A program made the translations under genes and the position numbers. 64,000 bases of DNA. It comes from Bacteroidia bacterium (GTDB taxonomy: Bacteria; Bacteroidota; Bacteroidia; NS11-12g; UBA9320). The DNA lies in NCBI GenBank assembly GCA_018402155.1, contig JAGYJG010000001.1, forward strand, positions 1,273,501 through 1,337,500. Reading direction: 5' to 3'. Below are positions 27,441 through 35,749 of this stretch, piece by piece (within the stretch, counting starts at the first letter, position 1; each line of letters opens with the position of its first letter). A model generated the notes under the pieces. The model saw only the letters and a program-made list of their open reading frames with translations. It did no database searches and was not told where the DNA came from.

Positions 27441-28420
27441 GTATGAGCCAGCTTCAATCCATTCAACTGCAATTCTACATACTCCTCTAGCTCAGCATAG
27501 CTGCCCCTTGCGTGTTTCAAAAAAGCCGAAGCTTGTCCGTAAATGGCATTAGCATTTATACGTTGGGTATGGTAATATCCATCCATAAAATCGCGTACAC
27601 CACCACTGATTATTATATCCGCACCATAGTTAGTCTCGTTCATTTCTGTGGTCAACTTATTATAAAAGCCTACCATTTCTTCGGCGCTGTGCCCCCATGC
27701 TGCTACTTTATCATATGCTTCGTGCCTCATGGTATCGCTGCGGTGCATTTCTAGTTTGCTAAAATTGGTACCTCCATGAGCACCAAAATCAATAGCAGTG
27801 AGCGGTAATTTCATTAATGCTTCCAAACTTTCTGGTCCAAAACCTTGACCAACTTCTTTTACAATAACTTTGATACCTAAGTCTAGCGTACTTTTTATAA
27901 TATCGAGTGGTGATTTTCTAAAAATATCGCCTTCGGGTTGTAGCCACTCTTGCAGCGGATTTACGTGTATAATAAGCCCATCTGTTTCTGTGCGTTTGAT
28001 CAGTTCTACTATTCGATTTTGATCACCAGCATCAAATAATTCTTCAATCTGTGCAACACCTAAATTAGCATAAAGCGGAAAATCACCCATCTCTTTTCGA
28101 AGCTGAAAATCAGGTAAAAATTCATCGTCTTTTAAAATTATTCGACAACTTCCTAGCCCCATTCCCAAACCAAACTGTCCACAAGCTTTGGCGAGATTTC
28201 TGTTAATAATTCCGGCCTCTTTTGTTCCCCCCGTCATACTGCTCACCCAAAGCGGTGCTTTCATTTGCTTTCCTGCAAACGTAACAGGTTCTAAATCTCC
28301 TTTCGGGTGTCCGCTAAAAAGCGGCTCATAGTAAAAGCGTTGGTCTTGATTAGCTACCACAGACTCAAAAGCAAGTTCAATGTGGTCTTTTTTACGGTCG
28401 GATGTTTGTGTATGTCCCAA
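27419..28420 (-). CDS. fni: Type 2 isopentenyl-diphosphate delta-isomerase (FMN-dependent)
   Basis: 333 residues. It isomerises IPP and DMAPP using reduced FMN. Motifs: DRKKDHIELA at the N-terminus (typical R-K-x-x-H), APLWVSSMTGG, GLGMGLGSCR, LIIHVNPLQEWLQPEGD, VIVKEVGQGF, and DFGAHGGTNFSKLE, where the H-G-G-T binds the flavin phosphate. It closes the mevalonate group on the upstream side. The C-terminal residues YLRLRD are encoded by the degenerate repeat that flanks the S23 gene, so the natural end may have been replaced. A TATCTTCG box lies a few bases upstream of the start (28426-28433 on the minus strand). Confidence 0.94.
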   Translation of the reverse strand: MGHTQTSDRKKDHIELAFESVVANQDQRFYYEPLFSGHPKGDLEPVTFAGKQMKAPLWVSSMTGGTKEAGIINRNLAKACGQFGLGMGLGSCRIILKDDEFLPDFQLRKEMGDFPLYANLGVAQIEELFDAGDQNRIVELIKRTETDGLIIHVNPLQEWLQPEGDIFRKSPLDIIKSTLDLGIKVIVKEVGQGFGPESLEALMKLPLTAIDFGAHGGTNFSKLEMHRSDTMRHEAYDKVAAWGHSAEEMVGFYNKLTTEMNETNYGADIIISGGVRDFMDGYYHTQRINANAIYGQASAFLKHARGSYAELEEYVELQLNGLKLAHTYLRLRD

Positions 28421-28853
28421 AGGTGCGAAGATATAATATTGTTTTTAGTTTAACTATTGACTGGCCAATAGGTTCGGTTAATACAAATATAGTGAGTCGA
28501 ATATCAACTAAAACAGCACTACTAAAAACATCTGCACACACCATGGTATTAACTTATAAGCCAACCAAAATAAGACTTTATGACTTTCTACACGCAGAAA
28601 AGCTTATTTTTTAGAAGATGATTTTGGGACTTACTGATTCGAGATTAATTACTTTATCCAATATTCAATACCATTTAATTTTGTAGCCATTAATCAGGAT
28701 AAATCAAGTTGAGACAATGCCTAAGGATATAATCAACTGTCTGACACTACAACCTATTTTAAAAGTAAAATTCACTCATTTAAAAGCATGCGATGCAAAC
28801 ATTTAAAAATAATTTATCGATATTAATTACGTGATAGTACTAATTTCGTAGCA
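28421..28853. other. Gene-free intergenic region between divergent fni and hldD
   Basis: About 430 bases between two divergently read genes. It should hold both promoters: a TATCTTCG-like box for fni near 28426-28433 on the minus strand and TAATTTCG for hldD at 28841-28848. A 70-codon open frame at its left end (28402-28614) has no recognisable protein character. No repeats or hairpins with T-runs were seen. Confidence 0.45.
28841..28848 (+). promoter_or_regulatory. Promoter -7 box of hldD
   Basis: TAATTTCG (one mismatch to TAnnTTTG) lies five bases before the ATG at 28854, predicting a leaderless transcript. Confidence 0.4.
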
Positions 28854-29813
28854 ATGGCAATACTCATTACCGGTGCAGCAGGATTTATAGGCAGTTGCCT
28901 TGTTTCTTTCTTAAATGATAAAGGGATAATTGACCTAATTTTGGTAGATGATTTTAGCAAAAAAGAGAAAGATAGAAACCTCGTTAAAAAATCATATTCC
29001 GCTAAGATAGACCGTTCTATTTTTTTGCAAGATATGCATCGTCATTCTATTGATTTTGTTTTTCACATTGGGGCGCGCACTGACACTACAGAGTTTGATT
29101 ACTCCATATTTGACAAGCTCAATTTGACTTACTCCAAAAAGCTATGGAACTACTGCACTGAGCACCAAATCCCTTTTTTATATGCCTCATCGGCAGCGAC
29201 TTATGGTGATGGTCAACAGGGTTTTGACGACCAAAAAATAATAACTTCACTCATACCGCTCAATCCTTATGGCCAAAGTAAGCAAGATTTTGACCTTTGG
29301 GTTTTGAGCCAAGAGAAACACCCACCTTTTTGGGTAGGACTTAAATTTTTTAATGTATTTGGGCCAAATGAATACCATAAAGGAAGAATGGCCAGTGTAG
29401 TAATGCATGCGTACAACCAGATACAAAAAAACGGAACCTTAACTCTTTTTGAGAGCCACCATCCTGAGTATGGAAATGGAGACCAAATACGCGATTTTAT
29501 ATACGTAAAGGACCTCCTACATCTAATGTGGTTTTGGTATACAAAGCAAGCAAAAAGTGGCATTTATAATGCAGGAACAGGCAAAGCACGCACCTTCAAC
29601 GATTTAGCTATTGCAATCTATTCGGCGCTTCAAAAAGAAACTCACATACGCTACATTCCTACGCCAGAAGACATCAGAGACAAATACCAATACTACACAC
29701 AAGCTACTATGACAAAAACTAGAAAAGCTGGCTACGATAAGCCATTTTACGACCTAGAAAGTGCAGTAAAAGACTATGTACTGCTATACTTAGCCACAAA
29801 CAGTACGTATTGA
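28854..29813 (+). CDS. hldD: ADP-L-glycero-D-manno-heptose 6-epimerase
   Basis: 319 residues, an extended SDR enzyme of lipopolysaccharide core synthesis that epimerises ADP-D,D-heptose. NAD-binding GAAGFIGS (residues 6-13), GARTDTTEFD, YASSAATYGDG, the catalytic YGQSK, and LKFFNVFGPNEYHKGRMASV together are diagnostic; the C-terminus GYDKPFYDLESAVKDYV also fits. It implies a heptose-containing LPS. The stop TGA overlaps the start TTG of the next gene (TTGA), so translation of the kinase is probably coupled to it. Confidence 0.93.
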   Translation: MAILITGAAGFIGSCLVSFLNDKGIIDLILVDDFSKKEKDRNLVKKSYSAKIDRSIFLQDMHRHSIDFVFHIGARTDTTEFDYSIFDKLNLTYSKKLWNYCTEHQIPFLYASSAATYGDGQQGFDDQKIITSLIPLNPYGQSKQDFDLWVLSQEKHPPFWVGLKFFNVFGPNEYHKGRMASVVMHAYNQIQKNGTLTLFESHHPEYGNGDQIRDFIYVKDLLHLMWFWYTKQAKSGIYNAGTGKARTFNDLAIAIYSALQKETHIRYIPTPEDIRDKYQYYTQATMTKTRKAGYDKPFYDLESAVKDYVLLYLATNSTY

Positions 29814-32800
29814 AAAAAACCATTACTATAGCGTGGATTTTGGGTATAGCACTCACTGCTTCGCTCCTACTAAAACTGGGCACAAAGAGTACAGCCCCAC
29901 CTGCGACCGAATTTTTAGATATTTCGCCCTTTTTGGCAGAACTAAAACCCGAGTCTGACGCATTGTATGAAGAATTGACTCCCCTTGGTTTTCAGCAGCC
30001 CTCTCATCGGCGTGCACTAGAATTGAATAAAGAAAGATGGTATATCCTAGTTGTGCAAAACGACACTCTCCACTATTGGAATAGCAATAAACTTGAAATA
30101 GACTCGAGCGCAAATGGAGCTAAAAATGAATCGTTTCTGCACTTTTTCGGTGATGATACCTACGCAGTTTTTGTAAAAAATAAAACAACATATTTTGCTT
30201 TTCGAATAGCCAATGATGAAAAAATACACCCAAGGCTTATAAATCATTCACCGAAGTTTGCAAATAAACAGCTGGCTATGAGTCAATTGAATACTAAAAC
30301 TAATACCACTATACTGCCATTTGAAACGAAATATAAAAGCAACCAATTGTTTTTAAACTTAGGACTTCTCACCAGTTTCATTTTTTTGTTTTTGGTGTGG
30401 TGGTATGGCTCAAAAGAAAGTGTATTGATGTACTTTGCCGGCGTCGCTGTGTTTATTTCTAATACAGCAACATATTTTTATACTGACCTGTCAATTCTCT
30501 CCTATTTACTGATAAGTGCCGATAGTATAGCAAATTCAAGTACACTACAACTTAATGTTTTACTTTACATACATCTGGCAAGTATAGTATCCGGTGCACT
30601 ATTATTGTTTTCACTTATAAAAAAATTACCCACCTATTTAAGTGCTTTTGTGATGAGTGTGGGGGTACTATTTTTAGCAGATTTTTTCTTGGATTTGACT
30701 GCTCACGTTGTAAGCAGATCTGCCATTCCATTTGATTTTGAAAAGCTTTTCAACTTGAACGGTGCAACATTTGCAGCATTTGGTTTTATCTGTCTTAGTT
30801 TCGTTTTTTTTTGGCTTATTTTAAACTACACAAAGCTATCTGCAATCCTATCTGACCGTGGGTATATCTCTGTTTTACTAGGCATATTAGCTTTCACTCT
30901 TTTTCAATATTGGGATACTAGTAGATCGCTCGGTAGTTTATTTTATCCCATAGTCTTAACTGGGTTATCCCTTTTTATTTTTCAAATCACATTAAAACCA
31001 CGCTACAAGATTTATATCTTTTTTGTACTCACAACTTTACTTACGGCCACTATCATAGCGAAAAATCATGAAGAGCGAAATGAAAAAATAGCCCGTGAGT
31101 ATGCTATACGATTGGTAAATAATGATGATCCTCGTGCAGAAAAAACCTTACAAAGTTTTGAAAATCAACTAGCACAAGAATTTTTGGTGCCAGAGGATTA
31201 CCAAAACTTTAGCGAAAAAAAAGAGCTAATAGAAAGCAGACTAAAACATTTGTATTTTAGTAATTATCTTGAGAAATACGAATTAAAACTTCTGAGTTTT
31301 GACCCCTACGGAAATAACATAAACGACAATAGTCTATATTCCTTTTCGCATCTAGACAGCTTATTTAATAATCATACCAACCGCACAAAAAGTGCTTATT
31401 TTTATAAATTAGATAACTATTCTGGGCTAAATGGCTACTTGGCCAAGTACGAAAACTGCAACTTGGAAGGCAACTTTGGGACCACCTATATTTTGCTGCA
31501 GCCACGTATAGTGCAATCCGAATTTATATATCCCGAGGCATTCAAAAATCAAAAAGATGTGCCTTTACAATCGCTAAATGACTATTCCTTTGGTCTATAT
31601 TTTAAAACTAAGCTAGTAAGTCAACGCGGAAGTTTTGCATACAAACTGAATGAAGTACCCAAGACCGACAACTCTCTTTTTAACCTCACAAATCTGCATC
31701 ACTATACCTATAAAGTAGGGCAATATATTGTAGTGCTGAGCAAGCGAGAAAACATCGTAAGGGTATGGCTCTATACCTTTACATTTACCCTCACAGCTAT
31801 GCTCGGACTGGGCTTATTGAGTTCTTTAGTATCGTTTTATCTTGTGGGCAAAGAACACACTTTTACGCGTGCTTTTTTACCGATCAAAAACCGTTTTTTA
31901 AGTGCTCGAATTCAAACTTCTCTCACCATCATATTGCTTACTGGTTTATTGCTTTCAGTGTATATAATTATAAGTTTTATACAAGCCAACTATAACCAAA
32001 ATCTAGAAGACCAATTACTAAATAAGGTGAAAAGCATCACAACCAAGCTTCAGAACAGAATAGATTTGGCTGATAAAATGCAAAGTTTGGAGCAGCGCAC
32101 ACTTATATTTAACGAAGAAAGCAGTACGTTCAATGTCGACATAAATTTATATAGCCCAGCCGGTATATTGCAAAGCACTACAAAACTACACCTAATAGAT
32201 GAGCAGATACTAGGAAGGCAAATGGACCCGAAAGCCTTCTTCCAATTATCATTAAAGAAGGCGTCTCAGTTGCTTATAGAAGAGGAGATAGAGGGCTCGA
32301 AGTATAAAAGCGCTTATGTTCCTCTTTTTGATGAAAACCGAAATATTTTAGGTTTTGTAAACACTCCATTTTTTGGGAAAAGTGAAGAATTAAATAAACA
32401 GATATCCAATTTAGTAGTGAACATCGTTAACATCTATTTTTTATTGTTGTTGGGTGGCGTCATTCTTGCTTATTTAATTTCAAAGCAAATATCAAAACCA
32501 TTGTTGCTGATACGTGAGAAGATAGCTAAAACTGCTTTGGGAGGCTCTAATGAGCTTATTGTGTACACGCGAGACGATGAGATAGGCCTGCTTGTGAAGC
32601 AATACAACAAAATGGTAATGGAACTCGAAGAAAGCGTCAACCAAATGGCAGAGAGCGAACGCGAAGGAGCATGGAGAGAAATGGCCAAGCAGGTAGCCCA
32701 CGAAATAAAAAATCCGCTTACGCCAATGAAACTAAGTATGCAACATTTGCAACGTGCATACACTAATGGACCTAGCGAAAACCTCGATGTACTTTTTGAC

Positions 32801-33334
32801 AAAACAAGCAGACTCATTATAGAGCAAATAGAAAGTTTAAGTAATATGGCAACTGAATTCAGCCATTTTGCTAAAATGCCTGAAGATCAATTTGTAAAAT
32901 TCAATCTATCTGATATAGTGAGGAGTACAACAGACCTTTTTAAACAATCTGAAAATATAGAAATAAGGGTGAAAATAGCACCCGAGGTATACATCAACGG
33001 TGACTCTGAGCAAATGCAGAGAGTTTTTAATAATTTGATAAAAAATGGTATCCAAGCAATACCGGATGATAGAAAAGGGAAAATAGAAGTAAGGCTAAGC
33101 TCATCAAATAATAAGGTAAAAATAATTGTAAAAGACAATGGAAAAGGTATTCCAAGAGAGTTATATAAGAAAGTCTTTATTCCAAATTTTAGCACGAAAA
33201 ACTCTGGTATGGGATTGGGTTTGGCCATCTGCCGCAAAATAGTAGAAACAGCCAAAGGCGAAATCACTTTCATCTCAGATCTAAACCAAGGGACCACATT
33301 TACCATAACGCTGCCTACAAGTGAAAAAAAATAG
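29810..33334 (+). CDS. NtrY-like membrane sensor histidine kinase, very large
   Basis: 1174 residues, TTG start overlapping the hldD stop. The N-terminal 730 residues contain one membrane segment (about 5-20), a periplasmic domain, a block of seven or so membrane helices (about 180-420), another soluble region and further helices. A HAMP-like linker lies near 890-930 (ISKQISKPLLLIREKI). The transmitter has phospho-acceptor His964 in VAHEIKNPLTPMK, an N-box NNLIKNGIQA near 1070, and DNGKGIP plus GMGLGLAICRKIVE. The H-box and order resemble NtrY. No response regulator is adjacent, so the partner is elsewhere. The signal is unknown; the location next to LPS heptose synthesis hints at envelope sensing, as inference. 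Confidence 0.85.
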   Translation: MKKTITIAWILGIALTASLLLKLGTKSTAPPATEFLDISPFLAELKPESDALYEELTPLGFQQPSHRRALELNKERWYILVVQNDTLHYWNSNKLEIDSSANGAKNESFLHFFGDDTYAVFVKNKTTYFAFRIANDEKIHPRLINHSPKFANKQLAMSQLNTKTNTTILPFETKYKSNQLFLNLGLLTSFIFLFLVWWYGSKESVLMYFAGVAVFISNTATYFYTDLSILSYLLISADSIANSSTLQLNVLLYIHLASIVSGALLLFSLIKKLPTYLSAFVMSVGVLFLADFFLDLTAHVVSRSAIPFDFEKLFNLNGATFAAFGFICLSFVFFWLILNYTKLSAILSDRGYISVLLGILAFTLFQYWDTSRSLGSLFYPIVLTGLSLFIFQITLKPRYKIYIFFVLTTLLTATIIAKNHEERNEKIAREYAIRLVNNDDPRAEKTLQSFENQLAQEFLVPEDYQNFSEKKELIESRLKHLYFSNYLEKYELKLLSFDPYGNNINDNSLYSFSHLDSLFNNHTNRTKSAYFYKLDNYSGLNGYLAKYENCNLEGNFGTTYILLQPRIVQSEFIYPEAFKNQKDVPLQSLNDYSFGLYFKTKLVSQRGSFAYKLNEVPKTDNSLFNLTNLHHYTYKVGQYIVVLSKRENIVRVWLYTFTFTLTAMLGLGLLSSLVSFYLVGKEHTFTRAFLPIKNRFLSARIQTSLTIILLTGLLLSVYIIISFIQANYNQNLEDQLLNKVKSITTKLQNRIDLADKMQSLEQRTLIFNEESSTFNVDINLYSPAGILQSTTKLHLIDEQILGRQMDPKAFFQLSLKKASQLLIEEEIEGSKYKSAYVPLFDENRNILGFVNTPFFGKSEELNKQISNLVVNIVNIYFLLLLGGVILAYLISKQISKPLLLIREKIAKTALGGSNELIVYTRDDEIGLLVKQYNKMVMELEESVNQMAESEREGAWREMAKQVAHEIKNPLTPMKLSMQHLQRAYTNGPSENLDVLFDKTSRLIIEQIESLSNMATEFSHFAKMPEDQFVKFNLSDIVRSTTDLFKQSENIEIRVKIAPEVYINGDSEQMQRVFNNLIKNGIQAIPDDRKGKIEVRLSSSNNKVKIIVKDNGKGIPRELYKKVFIPNFSTKNSGMGLGLAICRKIVETAKGEITFISDLNQGTTFTITLPTSEKK

Positions 33335-33845
33335 TATAATACTCTTACTACTGTGCATGTGGTCATGTGGGAAAAAACCGCTAAGTGATAATTTTGCCAA
33401 CCTACTTCAAAAAAATGAGTATACCGTGCTTATGTTTGTTGCCCCAGACTGTCCGCTTTGCATTACCTTGTCTACTCCTTTCACTGAACTGTCTGATAAT
33501 TTTTCAGATATCCAATTTTTGGTGGTACACAGCGGCATGCATTATGACGCTATGGAAATAAATATGTATGCTACCAGCACCAAACTAAAACCTCAAATAT
33601 ACCGAGATTATGACTACCAAGTAGCAAATCATTTGGGCGCTAGTGTAACCCCAGAATTTTTTGTAGTAGACCGCTTTTCCAATGTACTATACCAAGGTTT
33701 GATGGATGATCGTATCGTTGAATTGGGTAGTTACAAACAGAAGTGGGAGAATCACTATCTAAGAGATGCTATACAAGCTCTTTTGGCAAATAAACCCGTT
33801 AAAGTAAAAAAAACAAAGCCAGTGGGTTGCGTACTAGAGTACTAA
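33321..33845 (+). CDS. Thioredoxin-fold (redoxin) lipoprotein
   Basis: 174 residues, GTG start inside the last codons of the kinase (14-base overlap). Lipoprotein signal MKKNSIILLLLCMWSC with cysteine 16. The domain has VLMFVAPDCPLC (a CxxC active-site pair), a strand IQFLVVHSG, and the cis-proline region VTPEFFVVD, all features of the thioredoxin fold of peroxiredoxin/TlpA type. The end TKPVGCVLEY has a further cysteine. It is probably a periplasmic or surface thiol-disulfide protein. Close coupling to the kinase suggests shared expression; a sensory link is only a guess. Confidence 0.75.
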   Translation: MKKNSIILLLLCMWSCGKKPLSDNFANLLQKNEYTVLMFVAPDCPLCITLSTPFTELSDNFSDIQFLVVHSGMHYDAMEINMYATSTKLKPQIYRDYDYQVANHLGASVTPEFFVVDRFSNVLYQGLMDDRIVELGSYKQKWENHYLRDAIQALLANKPVKVKKTKPVGCVLEY

Positions 33846-33879
33846 TATTAATTCGAAAAATGTAAATATATGTAAACTC

Positions 33880-33903
33880 AAAAGGGCAAAAAGCCTGACT
33901 TTT
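33880..33903. terminator. Weak bidirectional terminator
   Basis: AAAAGGGC pairs with GCC and CTTTT around a five-base loop with a three-base bulge, followed by T-rich sequence. It lies between the convergent redoxin and acyltransferase genes. Confidence 0.35.
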
Positions 33904-33911
33904 CAAAAATT

Positions 33912-34847
33912 TTATTTTATGTAGCTATCTACATGGCGTGCTTTTTTGTCTGGATATATATCAGCTATTTTCACTAAAATCATTGTCTCCTCTACATCAC
34001 CAAAATCCTTATTTATGGCTGTACCAAATGTTTTCATAGTTGGTGACAAACTCATATAGCTATTAATGAGGGGTGGAATATTTTCGCCTCGTTCTCTCAC
34101 AAAACCGTTGAGTAATTTATGAGCTTGTTTGTAATCTAGGCCTTTTATTGCTGATTTAAAAGTATCTATGTCTGAAAAAATCTTCTGTTTATTGATAGGA
34201 CGGATAAGCTCTTCCTTATCCTCAAAAAAGTATTCCATAAAATACATCAAAGCATCTCTAGCTTCGGTATTGTAGCTAGTGTACATGGTTACTTTTCCGC
34301 TATAATACTGTATACTGGGAGTATCTACCACAATAGCACCTAGTCCATCCCACAGATTATCCAATGCAAAAATACCTCTACGAGAACCAGCAGCTGGTTG
34401 GAAATTGGGTTGCACCCAACTTCTTCCTAGCTCGACTGTAGTTGGCAAATACTCAGAAATAAATTTCTCTGAATACGAAAAATAATGCTGAGTCGACAAT
34501 TCTAAGGGACGAGTATGTAGAATTTTAGCACAATCTATAAAACGATAACCTCCAATAATTTCCTGTGCTTCGGGTGCCCATACGATTAGTTGCTCGTAGC
34601 AATTTTCACTTACGTCAAACTCGTCTATATCGTAGGGTTTTCCGGTACCTCCACCTGCGCTAGCAAACGTAAATTCGCGCAATATGCCTATTTCCATCAT
34701 GACATGTGGGCTGTTATGATGGTTAACGATGTAAATTTCATTTTCACCCTTATTAGTAGTTCGAATAAAACGATCTTTGGTAAGTTCATTTTTTATTGCC
34801 TCTAAAGGCTGGCGGGGTGCTATATAATCTAACTTTTGAATCGCCAT
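33912..34847 (-). CDS. GNAT-type N-acyltransferase, glycine/ornithine-lipid synthesis (GlsB/OlsB-like)
   Basis: 311 residues. The sequence follows the hemolysin-like/OlsB acyltransferase family: EIGILREFTFASAGGGTG, then IIGGYRFIDC, then TVELGRSWVQPNFQ, where E-L-G-R-S is the common motif. These enzymes transfer a 3-hydroxyacyl chain from ACP to the amino group of an amino acid. The gene follows four bases after a PlsC-like acyltransferase, the same pairing as glsB/glsA for glycine lipids in Bacteroides and Flavobacterium. Products would be amino-acid lipids of the membrane. The amino acid used cannot be read from sequence. Confidence 0.75.
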   Translation of the reverse strand: MAIQKLDYIAPRQPLEAIKNELTKDRFIRTTNKGENEIYIVNHHNSPHVMMEIGILREFTFASAGGGTGKPYDIDEFDVSENCYEQLIVWAPEAQEIIGGYRFIDCAKILHTRPLELSTQHYFSYSEKFISEYLPTTVELGRSWVQPNFQPAAGSRRGIFALDNLWDGLGAIVVDTPSIQYYSGKVTMYTSYNTEARDALMYFMEYFFEDKEELIRPINKQKIFSDIDTFKSAIKGLDYKQAHKLLNGFVRERGENIPPLINSYMSLSPTMKTFGTAINKDFGDVEETMILVKIADIYPDKKARHVDSYIK

Positions 34848-34851
34848 TCTC

Positions 34852-35667
34852 TTACGCTTTAAGTGAGTAAGCTATTTCCTTTATTTTTTGAGCCCAAGCT
34901 CTGTCTTTCATTGTATTTAGGTCTAATTCCTCTGGATATATAGGCTTACCAAATATGATTTTTATTGTTGTATTTTTTTGCTTAAACAACTCATTCACCA
35001 AATATAACATTTCGATGTTTGCTTTTATTCCTAATTTCTCTCTTAAATTACTTAGATTATAAAAAAAATTGGAAAGTTGTCCATCAATAATCACTGGCAC
35101 AATGGGCACATTGTGTTTTCGAGCTCGGGTTACAAAAGTTTTTCTCCATTCTAAGTCCTTCACTTCTCCTTTTTTTTTGCGGCTCACCAAACCAGCGGGA
35201 AAAATAACCACACTTTCATCATTCGCTAATACAGCATCTACATTTTTGAGCGAAGGGAAAGCAGTATATCCGTGTTTGTTTACACCTACAAAAATATCTT
35301 GCATAGGTTTTAAATTTAGCAAAATATCATTAGCTATAAATTTTATATCCTCTCTGTAATGAGAAAATTGATCGATAAAAGCTAAGGCGTCCATTCCTCC
35401 AAGAGGATGATTGCTAGCAAAAGTAACACCTCCAGTTTTTGGTGCGTTCTCTATGCCCTCAATTTTAGCTGTGATATTAAACTCCTTTATAACATTTCGA
35501 CAGAACTGAATTCCACTAGCACCCTCGTTGTCTGCTATGATACGATTGACTTCGTCTTGCCAAAGTATTTTCTTCAAATAATCGAGTATAAACTTAGGAA
35601 GTCTTTTTAACAATAATGGATTTTTTTCCGCTATTATTTTTTCTATGTCTATAACCTTACTTGGCAT
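34852..35667 (-). CDS. 1-acylglycerol-3-phosphate acyltransferase-like enzyme, GlsA/OlsA-like O-acyltransferase
   Basis: 271 residues from the ATG at 35667; a GTG three codons earlier is possible. The acyltransferase motif is SNHPLGGMDAL, with H and D separated by five rather than the usual four residues of PlsC, a form I associate with this Bacteroidota subgroup. VVIFPAGLVSRK corresponds to the F-P-E-G/S block, and VPIVPVIIDGQ is the later motif. It would add the second acyl chain onto the hydroxyl of the N-acyl amino acid made by the next enzyme, giving a glycine or ornithine-type lipid. Alternatively it could act in phosphatidic acid synthesis, but the pairing makes this less likely. Confidence 0.75.
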   Translation of the reverse strand: MPSKVIDIEKIIAEKNPLLLKRLPKFILDYLKKILWQDEVNRIIADNEGASGIQFCRNVIKEFNITAKIEGIENAPKTGGVTFASNHPLGGMDALAFIDQFSHYREDIKFIANDILLNLKPMQDIFVGVNKHGYTAFPSLKNVDAVLANDESVVIFPAGLVSRKKKGEVKDLEWRKTFVTRARKHNVPIVPVIIDGQLSNFFYNLSNLREKLGIKANIEMLYLVNELFKQKNTTIKIIFGKPIYPEELDLNTMKDRAWAQKIKEIAYSLKA

Positions 35668-35738
35668 TGTAAGCACGCGAAAATAGCCAACTTGATTAAA
35701 TTAACGCTATTCATTTTAGAAAGTTGCCGGCGGTAGTC

Positions 35739-35746
35739 TACTTTTG
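35739..35746 (+). promoter_or_regulatory. Promoter -7 box of the haem/copper monooxygenase gene
   Basis: TACTTTTG matches TAnnTTTG exactly. The most upstream possible start (TTG at 35744) lies within the box, so translation must begin at GTG 35750 or TTG 35753, at or near the transcription start. Confidence 0.5.
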
Positions 35747-35749
35747 CAT

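Noticed and set aside
28402..28614. 70-codon open frame divergent from fni
   Set aside because: It begins within the fni gene on the opposite strand and has no protein-like composition or family resemblance.
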